Assembly (NCBI RefSeq): GCF_026914265.1
Contig: NC_069134.1
Coordinates: 8,053,758-8,117,757 of the forward strand
Origin: Mya arenaria
Lineage: Eukaryota; Mollusca; Bivalvia; Myida; Myidae
Length of the DNA stretch: 64,000 nucleotides
Direction: 5' to 3'
Below the pieces are notes generated by a model, which was not told the DNA's origin, did no database searches, and saw only the letters and a list, made by a program, of their open reading frames with translations. Each line of letters begins with the position of its first letter. Positions within the stretch are counted from its first letter, which is position 1. Shown one piece after another: positions 45,128-56,561 of the stretch. Both the position numbers and the translations under genes were made by a program.

Positions 45128-48100
45128 AGAAGGCATCGTCTGCACGCGTTACATAGTAGCTGATGGCATGCGAGGCGTCTTTTGCGCGCGATACATCGTG
45201 GCTGATGACATGCGAGGCGTCTTCTGCGAGCGATACATCGTGGCTGACGACATGCAAGGCGTCGTCTGCGCGCTTTACATCGTAGCTGATGACATGCGAG
45301 GCGTCTTTTCAGCGCGCGATACATCGTGGCTGACGACATGCGAGGCGTCTTTTGCGCGCGATACATCGTGGCTGATGACATGCGAGGCGTCTTCTGCGCG
45401 CGATACATCGTAGCTGACGACATGCGAGACGTTATGTGCGCGCGATACATCGTGGCTGACGACATGCGAGACGTTTTGTGCGCGCGTTATATCGTGGCTG
45501 ACGACATGCGAGGCGTCTTTTGCGCGCGTTAAATGGTGGCTGACGACATGCGAGGCGTCTTCTGCATCGTGGCTGATGACATGCGCGACGTTTTGTGCGC
45601 GCGATAGATTGTGGCTGACGACATGCGAGGCGTCTTCTGCGCGCGTTATATCGTGGCTGATGACATGCGAGACGTTTTGTGCGCGCGATACATCGTGGCT
45701 GATGACATGCGAGGAGTCTTCTGCGCGCGTTATATCGTGAATGACGACATGCGAGGCGTCTTCTGCATCCTGGCTGATGACATGCGAGGCGTCTTCTGCG
45801 CGTGATACATGGTGACTGACGACATGCGAGGCGTCTTCTGCGCGCGTTACATTGTGGCTGACGACATGCGAGGCGTCTTCTGCGCGCGATACATCGTGGC
45901 TGACGACATGTGAGACGTTTTGTGCGCGCGTAACATCGTGGCTGACGACTTGCGAGACGTCTTCTGCGCGCGATACATCGTGGCTGACGACATACGAGGC
46001 GTCGACTGCGCGTATTACATCGTGGCTGACGACATGCGAGGCGTCTTCTGCGCGCGATACATCGTGGCTGACGACATACTAGGCGTCTTCTGCGCGCGTT
46101 ACATCGTGGCTGATGACATGCGAGACGTTTTGTGCGCTCGATACATCGTGGCTGATGACATGCGAGGCGTCTTCTGCGCGCGTTATATCGTGGCTGATGA
46201 CATGCGAGACGTTTTGTGCGCGCGATACATCGTGGCTAACGACATGCGAGACGTTTTGTACGCGCGATACATCGTGGCTGACGACATGCGAGGCGTCTTC
46301 TGCGAGCGATACATCGTGGCTGACGACATGCAAGGCGTCGTCTGCGCGCTTTACATCGTAGCTGATGACATGCGAGGCGTCTTTTCAGCGCGCGATACAT
46401 CGTGGCTGACGACATGCGAGGCGTCTTTTGCGCGCGATACATCGTGGCTGATGACATGCGAGGCGTCTTCTGCGCGCGATAAATCGTAGCTGACGACATG
46501 CGAGATGTTTTGTGCGCGCGATACATCGTGGCTGACGACATGCGAGACGTTTTGTGCGCGCGTTATATCGTGGCTGACGACATGCGAGGCGTCTTCTGCG
46601 CGCGTTAAATGGTGGCTGACGACATGCGAGGCGTCTTCTGCATCGTGGCTGATGACATGCGCGACGTTTTGTGCGCGCGATAGATTGTGGCTGACGACAT
46701 GCGAGGCGTCTTCTGCGCGCGTTATATCGTGGCTGATGACATGCGAGACGTTTTGTGCGCGCGATACATCGTGGCTAATGACATGCGAGGCGTCTTCTGC
46801 CCGCGTTATATCGTGGCTGATGACATGCGAGACGTTTTGTGCGCGCGATACATCGTGGCTAACGACATGCGAGACGTTTTGTGCTCGCGATACATCGTGG
46901 CTGACGACATGCGAAGAGTCTTCTGCGCGCGTTATATCGTGAATGACGACATGCGAGGCGTCTTCTGCATCGTGGCTGATGACATGCGAGGCGTCTTCTG
47001 CGCGCGATACATGGTGACTGACGACATGCGAGGCGTCTTCTGCGCGCGTTACATTGTGGCTGACGACATGCGAGGCGTCTTCTGCGCGCGATACATCGTG
47101 GCTGACGACATGTGAGACGTTTTGTGCGCGCGTTACATCGTGGCTGACGACTTGCGAGACGTCTTCTGCGCGCGATACATCGTGGCTGACGACATACGAG
47201 GCGTCGACTGCGCGTATTACATCGTGGCTGACGACATGCGAGGCGTCTTCTGCGCGCGATACATCGTGGCTGACGACATACTAGGCGTCTTCTGCGCGCG
47301 TTACATCGTGGCTGATGACATGCGAGACGTTTTGTGCGCTCGATACATCGTGGCTGATGACATGCGAGGCGTCTTCTGCGCGCGTTATATCGTGGCTGAT
47401 GACATGCGAGACGTTTTGTGCGCGCGATACATCGTGGCTAACGACATGCGAGACGTTTTGTACGCGCGATACATCGTGGCTGACGACATGCGAGGAGTCT
47501 TCTGCGCGCGTTATATCGTGAATGACGACATGCGAGGCGTCTTCTGCATCCTGGCTGATGACATGCGAGGCGTCTTCTGCGCGTGATACATGGTGACTGA
47601 CGACATGCGAGGCGTTTTCTGCGTGCGTTACATTGTGGCTGACGACATGCGAGACGTCTTCTGCGCGCGATACATCGTGGCTGACGACATGCGAGACGTT
47701 TTGTGCGCGCGATACATCGTGGCTGACGACTTGCGAGACGTCTTCTGCGCGCGATACATCGTGGCTGACGACATACGAGTCGTCGACTGCGCGCATTACA
47801 TCGTGGCTGACGACATACTAGGCGTCTTCTGCGCGCGTTACATCGTGACGACATACGAGGCGTCGGGCGCGCGCGTTACATCGTGGCTGACGACATACGA
47901 GGCGTCGACTGCGCGCGATACATCGTGGCTGACGACATACTAGGCGTCTTCTGCGCGCGTTACATCGTGACGACATACGAGGCGTCGTCCGCGCGCGTTA
48001 CATCGTGGCTGACGACATACGAGGCGTCGACTGCGCGCGTTGCATCGTAGCTGACGATATACGAGGCGTCTTCTGTGCGCGATACATAGTGGCTGACGAC

Positions 48101-48322
48101 AAACAAGGCGTCGTCAACGCTCGTTACATCGTGAGGCGTCTTCTGCACGCGTTACATCGTGGCTGACGACATACAAGGCGTCGTCAACGCTCGTTACATC
48201 GTGTGGCGTCTTCTGCACGCGTTACATCGTGGCTGACGACATACAAGGCGTCGTCAACGCTCGTTACATCGTGAGGCGTCTTCTGCTCGCGTTACATCGT
48301 GGCTGACGACATACGAGGCGAA
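45128..48322 (+). repeat. 42-bp satellite array with higher-order blocks
   Basis: The monomer runs from GGCTGACGACATGCGAGGCG to TCTTCTGCGCGCGATACATC plus GT. Common variants are GACGTTTTGT for GGCGTCTTCT and GTTATATC for GATACATC. Blocks repeat: the rare GCGTCTTTTCAGCG starts at 45301 and 46377 (about 1.08 kb apart), and the GACATACTAGGC monomer recurs about 1.2 kb apart (46072 and 47274). Truncated monomers of about 27 bp (GTCTTCTGCATCGTGGCTGA) recur inside the blocks. All units have one orientation. Open frames of up to about 190 codons (14-residue repeats) follow from 42 being divisible by three. Confidence 0.96.
48097..48322 (+). repeat. 70-bp composite repeat at the right end of the 42-bp array
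   Basis: Three copies of a 70-bp unit made from one full and one shortened monomer (GACATACAAGGCGTCGTCAA ... GTGAGGCGTCTTCTGC). The copies are nearly identical. Confidence 0.85.
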
Positions 48323-48575
48323 TTAACATGGGTACTTAAGTCTACTCTTAAGTGCTTATCAAAAATCAAATCTTACATTTTCACATCACATGTTTTCATG
48401 TACATGTACTTTTAAAAGAGTGTTTTTTGTGTATGAATTTCGCTATCAAACTTATACGCAATTTTATGAAAATGAAACAATTGAAAAAAGAAACTGATTT
48501 TTTTATCAATTTCAAAAGGTTTTTAAACGTTTTAGTCCTAGCTATTATATTATAGGTCAATTGCCTAACTAAACG

Positions 48576-49280
48576 CGACGTTGCTATAGTGATGTTGTGA
48601 TGCTATAGTGATGCTGTGATGCTATAGTGATGATTTGATGCTATAGTGATGCTGTGATGCTATAGTGATGTTGTGATGCCATAGTGATGCTGTAATGCTA
48701 TAGTGAATCTATAGTGATGTTGGGATGCCATAGTGATGCTGTGATGCTATAGTGATGCTGTTATGCTATAGTGATGTTGTGATGCTATAGTGATGCTGTG
48801 ATGCTATAGTGATGCTGTGATGCTTTAGTGATTTTGTGATGCTATATTGAATCTATAGTGATGCTGTGATGCTATAGTGATGCTGTTATGCTATAGTGAA
48901 TCTATAGTGATGCTGTGATGCTATAGTGAATCTATAGTGATGCTGTTATGCTATAGGGATGCTATAGTGATGCTGTGATGCTATAGTGATGCTGTGATGC
49001 TATAGTGATTCTGTTATGCTATAGTGAATCTATAGTGATGCTGTGATGCTATAGTGAATCTATAGTGATTCTGTGATGATATGGTGATGCTGTTATGCTA
49101 TAGTGATGCTATGGTGATGCTGTTATGCTATAGTGATGCTATAGTGATGCTGTGATGCTATAGTGATGCTATAGTGATGCTGTGATGCTATAGTGATGCT
49201 ATAGTGATGCTGTGATGCTATAGTGATGCTGTGATGCTATAGTGATGCTATAGTGATGCTGTGATGCTATAGTGATGCTG
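48576..49280 (+). repeat. 19-bp satellite array
   Basis: The unit is GATGCTATAGTGATGCTGT, about 37 units. Insertions of GAATCTATAGT and dropped GATGCTGT halves create longer sub-units. Confidence 0.95.
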
Positions 49281-49726
49281 AATGTAGATGCATATTGATC
49301 CCATATGGTATGGTGCCATATCAAAGGTTGTTGTTTTCAGAATATGTAAAAATAGACGACCGATAACCAAACACTGTAGATGGATGGTCTTGCTATTTAT
49401 TTCAACTGAAATCGGACGAGAAACGACATATTATATAGTTTGTAATATATTTTTATTTTATTTCTATAAATATCAAACTCTTTGAAATACTACACAAATA
49501 ATGCGGAGTCACCAAGCGTGAAGAAGTCATATACTTGTACATACTAGGAACCGTCAGACAGGTTTTTGGAACGTCAGCGTGATTTAAAAAATATTGATAA
49601 ATTGATACAAATTAATGCATTCAACATTTGTAAAACAATTAAATAAGAAAAACGCTTTATTGACGATTATATACTAAGAACATATTGTTTATCATTTATG
49701 AGTATATTACATTAAAAGCAGTCTTT
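49281..49726. other. AT-rich spacer
   Basis: No gene or structured repeat recognised. By position it should include the 3' UTR of the membrane-protein gene on the minus strand. Confidence 0.4.
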
Positions 49727-50230
49727 CTACCAGGAACGATGTTTCTTCGTTTTCCTCGGTGTTCTCCTAGCTCTCGGCTGAAGCCCGCTCATAATGGCCG
49801 GGGTGGACTTGAGCAGGCAAAACGTGACGAACGCCAGACGGATACAGTTCATCAAGAACACATAACCGCGCTGTTCCGGGGAGTCATACGTTACGTCGGC
49901 AGAAAACACGTATCGTCTTAGGGTCGTGTACAACCGAAATATAACGATGTCTGCGAAGAACATTTGAAAGACTGCGATGCAAGAGTCTCTGATGAGTTTA
50001 ATCGTCAAAAGTCGATAGAGCGCTGGTAAGCAGATGAGCGCCCAGAAGCTGTAGCAGAAGACCAGCACGAATGTATCTGCGAGCTGGCCAAGGTCTCGGC
50101 TGGTAATGGAGGACGCTACCACGCCCAAGATAAAGGAACACAGAACCCTCTCCCATCGCCGCAGGTGACGCAGGTAGGACACTGTCGTCTGTATCCAGGT
50201 TGGTGTCTCAAAGAAAGAACTGTCATTCAT
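49727..50230 (-). CDS. Unrecognised multi-pass membrane protein
   Basis: A single open frame from the first ATG (50230) to a stop at 49727, 167 residues. The frame stays open another 20 codons upstream without an ATG, so an upstream exon is possible. Four hydrophobic segments are visible: VLCSFILGVVASSI, ADTFVLVFCYSFWALICLPA, CIAVFQMFFADIVIFRLY and GYVFLMNCIRLAFVTFCLL. The C-terminus is strongly basic (RARRTPRKTKKHR), suggesting a cytoplasmic tail. GC content is above that of the flanks, as expected for coding DNA. I do not recognise the family and assign no function. Confidence 0.55.
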   Translation of the reverse strand: MNDSSFFETPTWIQTTVSYLRHLRRWERVLCSFILGVVASSITSRDLGQLADTFVLVFCYSFWALICLPALYRLLTIKLIRDSCIAVFQMFFADIVIFRLYTTLRRYVFSADVTYDSPEQRGYVFLMNCIRLAFVTFCLLKSTPAIMSGLQPRARRTPRKTKKHRSW

Positions 50231-51080
50231 TTTGAACGGCGTATTCTCTTCATTCAATCGGAAAATGGATTGACGTTTGGAAGGTATCACTTGTCATTAA
50301 TTATGACGTCATTTCCGGCGTTGAATAAGTAGCGCCATTCTGGAGCCGCCAGAAAAAAAACGTATGGAGTACACTATTACGCATTTGTCATTTGTTTACC
50401 ATTTCTTATATATTGTAACATGTTTGTCATTTTAGCGTGTTATTGCTCATTATGTTAATTTCGTTGTTATTGATAAGTTTATTTTATGTATTTTGTTCTT
50501 TGTTTTAACTCAAATCGGAACGTAAAAGGAACTTGATCGCAAGGATATTGCAAGTACTTTTGTAAAATTATTTCGAGTACATTTTTCATTATTCTAGGCT
50601 GCATCAAATGTTTTTGAATGAATAATTTTTGGATGACCGAAATACATTTATGTGTTTATCGGATGCCCTAAGCGACTTCGGTGCGTTTCATCGTATGACT
50701 GATATATAAACTTTCTGAAATATTTATCTCTGGAATTGGAAATATGCTTCACCATAATTAAGCATGACATTAGTACTTTCATTGTAGCAATGGCAATCGC
50801 ATAAGTTCAATGTGTCACAATTGCTCAACAGACAATAATAGCGCTAAATTAGTGCTTCACAGTGGAATAATAGACAAGAGCAAAGAGATCACTAATGAGC
50901 CATTATTCCGTAAATGTTGAATTGCAAATTATTGACGCTAGTCTCAGAGATGATCATTCCCGTTAACTACAGGGACCTTTTGTGATAACAATGCCGCCAG
51001 CCATTACTGGTCATTTACATGTCACGGTTGGCATTGCAATTGTCCGATTGGATTTTATGCAGACACCCGCATTGTGACAC
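50231..51080. other. Intergenic region between divergent genes
   Basis: AT-rich DNA between the membrane-protein gene (minus) and the secreted-protein gene (plus). No coding sequence is recognised. Confidence 0.4.
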
Positions 51081-51151
51081 CATAAATAACAGAGTCGCTG
51101 GATCCTAGATCTGTATTTACAACAGTGTGGCTTAAGCGAATATTATACAGG
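51080..51151 (+). promoter_or_regulatory. Possible promoter and 5' UTR exon of the secreted cysteine-rich gene
   Basis: A TATA-like CCATAAATAAC lies at about 51080. About 60 bp downstream is a good donor, ATACAG|GTATGT, at 51151/51152. A matching acceptor, TTTATTCTTCAG, ends at 52178, eight bases before the ATG at 52187. This suggests a non-coding first exon and an intron of about 1 kb. It is inferred only from splice-site and TATA appearance. Confidence 0.35.
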
Positions 51152-52186
51152 TATGTATTATACAATTAATGTTGTTGGTGGTGTTTAAAGATTGCTTATT
51201 ATATAAACAATTATGTTTGTACGGATAGCCTGCACAATATGGTGACATAACTAAGTATTGACGTTATTTTGTAAAATGAATATGCAGTTATTTTGGTGTA
51301 GTTCGTTCAACTAGTATCCGAAAACCTATAGAGCAGCTAAACAACTTTACACAGGGTATACATAGCTGCATTTTTGTTTGTGTTCGTCCGACTTAGTGCA
51401 GGTGGCTCCAGTTCCCTAAAAATGTGGCCTGAATAAGCCCATATGTGGCAGAATCAGTCAGGGGATAGTGACAAACACACTTGATATGCTTATATACGTA
51501 TAATGTTAACACTTGTGTAAGAAGATTTTATTTACCACTTCTGAACGATACTGTCACCGAACGGATGGATATATCTTTGACACATTAAGTCAGCAGCTGA
51601 TATCTTTAAGCTTTTATGACAATGAATTATTTCCTCAATCGATAAAGATAAACTATGAACAGTTCGTTAATTCATTAGAATAACCCTGTATTTATTCTAA
51701 GCAAATCTATTTCTTTTGCAAGTCATGTTAAAGGTGGTATCATTGGGCTATATATTTTACATGATACTTAATTTAGGGTATTCGGCCAACAGATATGCTA
51801 GTTTCATAATTGTTCACTTATCCATAATGTTACATTTAAATGACTAATGACCCACTATAAATTGATACCATCTGAACGGGTATTGCATTGTAAAATAAAT
51901 GATCGACAATACAGTGTATTATTCATACATATTAAAATATATTGTATAAATTAAGAAATAATGTGACTGCGCATATGCGTCATTTTTCTATGGAAACGAT
52001 AAGCTGGCACTCAATCGTTTGATGACAATTCAACTGTATAACATAATTTTTGTGTCCCTTTCTCAATATCGGCGCAATGTTGAACAGTCATAATAACGTA
52101 TTACAGAGATGTATAAACAATTACGTTGGAGAAAAGCTAATGCATTAGACTTAAAATGCTGAATATTTTATTCTTCAGATTTCACA

Positions 52187-52618
52187 ATGCAGCGTGTGTT
52201 GGCAACCGTAGTCGCAACATTTTGCTTTGTACTGACACTAAGCGATGGTATTGAAGGTGTTCCGATGCAAGCTTTCCCGCCAAAATACCCGCGGATGCTT
52301 GAAAACGAGGCTGACGTAATGAATCTTCTCAAGCGGCACCCTCCCAAGTTTCTGTCCGCTAAAAGCATTGGCAGTAACATTCAGCTGCCAAGAACAGAAA
52401 GCAGCGCCTCGAGATTCGGTGGACTGTTTTTCACCGGCGGAAGCCATACCCCTAATGAGGAGTTATGCGACACTTGCTACCACTTCAACATCGATAATTG
52501 TGATCTGGGGTGCATTTCGTCAGAGAACAGCGATCTGCGATTTCAGTCCTGCCTGGAGACATGCGCACAGCAATTCAGGGATTGCTACCTCGAAGATTGT
52601 CTCAATGGAACATCATGA
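52187..52618 (+). CDS. Small secreted cysteine-rich protein
   Basis: 143 residues. It opens with a signal peptide (MQRVLATVVATFCFVLTLSD), probably cut near residues 20-24. A polar middle part contains a dibasic KR at 49-50. The C-terminal domain has eight cysteines at 94, 97, 105, 109, 122, 126, 133 and 138, that is CX2C-X7-CX3C-X12-CX3C-X6-CX4C. The eight cysteines suggest four disulfides, and the two CX3C pairs suggest a helical hairpin. NGT at 140-142 is a possible N-glycosylation site. The ATG is eight bases after a good acceptor. The protein should be secreted; it could be a peptide precursor, a ligand or an extracellular structural protein. I do not recognise the family. Confidence 0.7.
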   Translation: MQRVLATVVATFCFVLTLSDGIEGVPMQAFPPKYPRMLENEADVMNLLKRHPPKFLSAKSIGSNIQLPRTESSASRFGGLFFTGGSHTPNEELCDTCYHFNIDNCDLGCISSENSDLRFQSCLETCAQQFRDCYLEDCLNGTS

Positions 52619-54292
52619 GTGTAGGGCGGGAACAATTTTGTCTTGTTGAAACAATTATATTATAAATAGACCACTGAGCTATCCAATTTTTGTTAGTGAT
52701 TTTTAAAGAACGGAACACTAATGAATTTTGCCTTCTTTTAAATTCGTGTGTAAGAAATTGACATGCCGTCGAATAACGCTGAATTAAATATTCAGGGAGG
52801 TTCGGCGTCATGCCAAGAATCCTCATAGATATTATAAAATATTACTTATATCGAACAAGAAAGTGTGTGTTTTTTATGAGTAAAACTCGTTCCGTTTACA
52901 CAAAAGTGTACATGGTGTGTAGCATGATGGTTTCAAAACAATTGCGAGTACATTGTGGGATATCATTTTTTAAATACAAGTAGTGACCATCACATTGCTC
53001 GTAACCAATGTTATTCTTAACTCTGTTTTTGAGTAAAATGTGTATTATCATTATCCTTGACACCAATTACCCAAATAAAATCCTTAAGTACAATTTCACA
53101 TTGATTTGTTATAAACCAAGTTTCATTGCTATGATTTATTGCAAACAGCAACCTTGACCTTTCTTCACCCTCACTCTTCAGAATCAAAAAGTGATTGAAA
53201 GTTACGTCTTAATATAAGCTTGCGACACAAAAATAATAATTAATCATCAACTCTTAACTACAGTTATTGAACAGAAATCACCGCAACTAACCCTACCAAC
53301 TTAAAACAGCACCCTCAATCACTTGATAACATCGGGTGTGTCCATATAGTTGCTTCAAAGAACGTAGACCCTGACTCTCAGTAAAGTGACCGTTTCCGGA
53401 GGTACATGGTTATTTTCAAGACTCTAATGTCGATAAAATATCTCATGGAGATAATGTTTAATATACCCAGCTATAATTAGATTACTGTATCTTGTATCTT
53501 GACGTCCGAGTCCAGCCTAAGAATCGACAATGCCTTGTTTTAGGGATTTTAGGGAAGAGTTGTTCTTTAATGACTGTTGCCTTGAAACTTAAATGACTTT
53601 ATGCAATGTTCAGCGATAATCAAAACAGAAGTCGCCATATGGGAACCTTTTCATCCTCTATCAACGTCATTTCCGGTAAGGGGAGTAACTCTACAGCGCA
53701 ACATTATCGATTAATTGGAAAGAGTGTATATAATGGAAGTCATGTTCCGTATCGTTAAAGGTCAGGGTTGCCATGGTAACGTAGCAGTCATTCAACTTCT
53801 CATGGTTAATCTTTATAGTTAACCGAATGACAGTGCCGGTCGACGATTTCTTATGCGCATTGAGCATGTTTCCTAAATTACTTGTATACTGAAATTTGAT
53901 TTTCATTGGCAGAATGGAAATAGGTGTTCGTCGTATACGAGTGCTCTTCTTTGATCGTATCATTGAAACGAAATATTACCAAAATGAGTTTTATACATGT
54001 TTTATGGTTCCAGAGAATAAGCGTACGTAGTGCGGTGAAATGAGTTTCACGAAGGTTTTTGCGTGAAATATTTTGTTTGATAGATAAATATGTTTGATGA
54101 TGATATTAAATGATGATCTAGCACAATGTGAACATAACTGATGTTTGGTAGTGCTGATGAAGAACCGGGCGAACCAGGTGGGATATTGCTCAATCACTTT
54201 CGAAATCAGGTGTAGCATGCTTAACCACTTATCTGCCTTGCCTAAACATATACAAACCCATCAACAATATTCTATATGAACCTCAACAATAA
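52619..54292. other. Intergenic region
   Basis: AT-rich. Contains the presumed 3' UTR of the cysteine-rich gene (ATTAAA near 52783 is a possible polyadenylation signal). No other gene is recognised. Confidence 0.4.
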
Positions 54293-54963
54293 TTGTCAAC
54301 CGCCCGCGATGACATGATGTGGTCCAAGAAAGCGGTGTTTATCAGGGACCACAGAAACAACTGTCACCCGACCATCGGCACGATGCGGTCCAAGAAAGTG
54401 ATGTTCTTCCTGGACCTCAACAACTGTCACCCGACCATCGGCACGATGCGGTCCAAGAAGGTGATGTTTCTCCAGGACTTCAACAACAGTTGTTACCCGC
54501 CCGCTGCACGACGCGGTCCAAGAAAGTGCTGTTCAGGACGCCCGCTGCACGACGCGGTCCAAGAAGGTGATGTTCCTCCTGGACCTCAACAACAGTTGTC
54601 ACCCGCCCGCTGCACGACGCGGTCCAAGAAAGTGCTGTCCAGGACGCCCGCTGCACGACGCGGTCCAAGAAGGTGATGTTCCTCCTGGACCTCAACAACA
54701 GTTGTAAGCCGCCCGCTGCACGAAGCGGTCCAAGAAAGTGCTGTCCAGGACGCCCGCTGCACGACGCGGTCCAAGAAAGTGCTGTCCAGGACGCCCGCTG
54801 CACGACGCGGTCCAGGAAAGTGCTGTCCAGGACGCCTGCTGCACGACGCGGTCCAAGAAGGTGATGTTCCTCCTGGGCCTCAACAACTGTTGCCACTCAC
54901 CCGTCTGAAAGACGCGGTCGAAGAAAGTGTTATAACTCCTGGACCTCAACAACAGTTGTCACC
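54293..54963 (+). repeat. Composite tandem array of 41- and 65-bp units
   Basis: All units share GCACGACGCGGTCCAAGAA. Short units (41 bp) continue AGTGCTGTCCAGGACG; long units (65 bp) continue GGTGATGTTCCTCCTGGACC and a CAACAACAGTTGTC segment. The left part (54293-54480) has more diverged units. The array is much richer in GC than its flanks. Frames open in several directions are repeat artefacts. Confidence 0.9.
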
Positions 54964-55010
54964 CGCTAGGCCGCCAACTTCACGCCGCTAGACCGCCAGC
55001 TTCACGTACA
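54964..55010. repeat. Second copy of the CCGCTAGGCCGCC minisatellite
   Basis: Two units, ending CTTCACGTACAT exactly as at 43513-43605, joined directly to the end of the 41/65-bp array. Confidence 0.8.
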
Positions 55011-56087
55011 TATGAAAATAGATATCTTTAATGAGTCCGTTTTTTTAATGAAGTAATTAAAGTCAGCACTATACATGTTTACAAACGCGAACCTGTATAA
55101 CAACCGAAACAATATAAAAAAGTGGCAGAAAAGAGACAGAAAAGGGAAAGAAATACTAATGCACTATTATTTCACATAACGCTAATCCTTTTTTAAATAT
55201 TTATTTTGTTTTGTAAAAGTATGAGAATATTTAGAATGTTCGTCGATCACTTACCATGTTATTGTTTTCCTTTTGTGTATATACTATATAACGATAAGCT
55301 GTTTATGCTTAAGTTCAATAAACATTTTGTTCTGTTCTGTTCTGTTCTGTATGATTTATATACTGCACATCCAAAGTGAGCTGGTAATATATTAATATCA
55401 TAAATTTCTTGCATGTTTCTGTAATTAGTGTTTCAATATATTTAAGTGATTACAGCATGATTAAAGATACAAATGTGGTAAATCTTTCGACACCAGCACA
55501 TGGGGTGAGCACTGATAATGTAACACTGTGCGCATGAATGCAGGGAAATATTGTTTTGTCTAGATAACCCAGCTTTAGTTGTCGGTCATAACAGCCATTA
55601 GTGACAACACGTTGGGTGAATGCAAAATACAGTATTTGTTTGTCTGTTTGTTGGCCAGTCCGTGCGTCCGTCCGTAGATGGAAGAACAAAAAGGGCTAGG
55701 GCCGCTTCACCTAAATGTGAAAAAAGCCCTGACTGTTGAGTGTGGGTGGGGTATAAAAGGTAGCAGCAAGTAATAATTGTTTATTACCAATACATTGACT
55801 TCATCATTAAAATACTTAATTAATTACTTATCAAATAATATTCGTTACAGTATAATGTACGAGTTATATAAAGTTGTAATCTTAGTGTATTTTATCCATA
55901 CAGTTCCAGCTACCAGGTAATAAATCTCTGGGGCATCTTAGTGAATAATTTCAACTTAATGAAAAATTGATTTTTTTTTCTTCGTAAATTTTAAATTATC
56001 TTATATTACTTGCAATCTTAAACATTGCAAAAGGCAAGAAAGTGTCCTCTAATGGTAGAATTTAAAATAGTGTTTATAGTAATTTAA
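55011..56087. other. Intergenic region with a retroposon-like tail
   Basis: AT-rich. At 55311-55350 CTTAAGTTCAATAAACATTT followed by (TTCTG)n looks like the 3' end of a non-LTR element or SINE. No coding homology was seen before it. The rest is unremarkable. Confidence 0.45.
55328..55350 (+). repeat. (TTCTG)n short tandem repeat
   Basis: About four TTCTG units directly after AATAAACATTTTG. Confidence 0.85.
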
Positions 56088-56426
56088 AGCTGCACTCTCA
56101 CAGATTGACAGTTTTGGCAACCTTTTTTTATCCCAGACTCGGCTGATTTTGGCAGCAATGCTTTCTATACAAATAATAAGATTACTCACAATAAAACAGA
56201 TCTAAATTGTTCGGAAAACTGCCGACATTTTTCTTAAAACGTTACTGTAATATCACTTTTAGCCATAAAACATCAATTTGCAAACGTAAAACTGAAAAAA
56301 ACTGTATCTGATCTTTTGTCAGCAGTCTTATACCACTGGTATCCAGACATTTACGCAAAAATTGGGTAATTCCAAAACAAAAAATAAAAATAGTTCTCAA
56401 CACGGTCAATCTGTGAGAGTGCAGCT
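56088..56426. mobile_element. MITE with TTAA target site
   Basis: The left end AGCTGCACTCTCACAGATTG and the complement of the right end agree over about 20 bp. TTAA flanks both sides (56084-56087 and 56427-56430). A TTAA target suggests piggyBac-type mobilisation; no transposase is present. I recall similar ends from bivalve genomes but could not verify this. Confidence 0.75.
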
Positions 56427-56561
56427 TTAAAAGAAAAATAAGACAATGGGACTCTTCATTCTTGAAGTATAATTTAATGCTAATGACTTACATTTTGTTG
56501 TGTTTGAGTCAAGTATCATTTCACATGCATCTCATTTCATGTCATATGTGCGTATTAATTA

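Noticed and set aside
45168..47943. Open frames with 14-residue repeats in the 42-bp array
   Set aside because: 42 is a multiple of three. Several frames and both strands are open, with frequent starts and stops.
45128..48322. Possible CRISPR array
   Set aside because: Units are contiguous with no unique spacers, and the genome is eukaryotic.
52368..52649. 93-codon plus-strand frame inside the cysteine-rich gene
   Set aside because: It is an alternative frame. The other frame has a signal peptide and an ordered cysteine pattern.
53691..53963. 90-codon minus-strand frame starting MIRSKKSTRIRR
   Set aside because: It has an ATG and an ordinary composition but no recognisable similarity, and no splice context was convincing.
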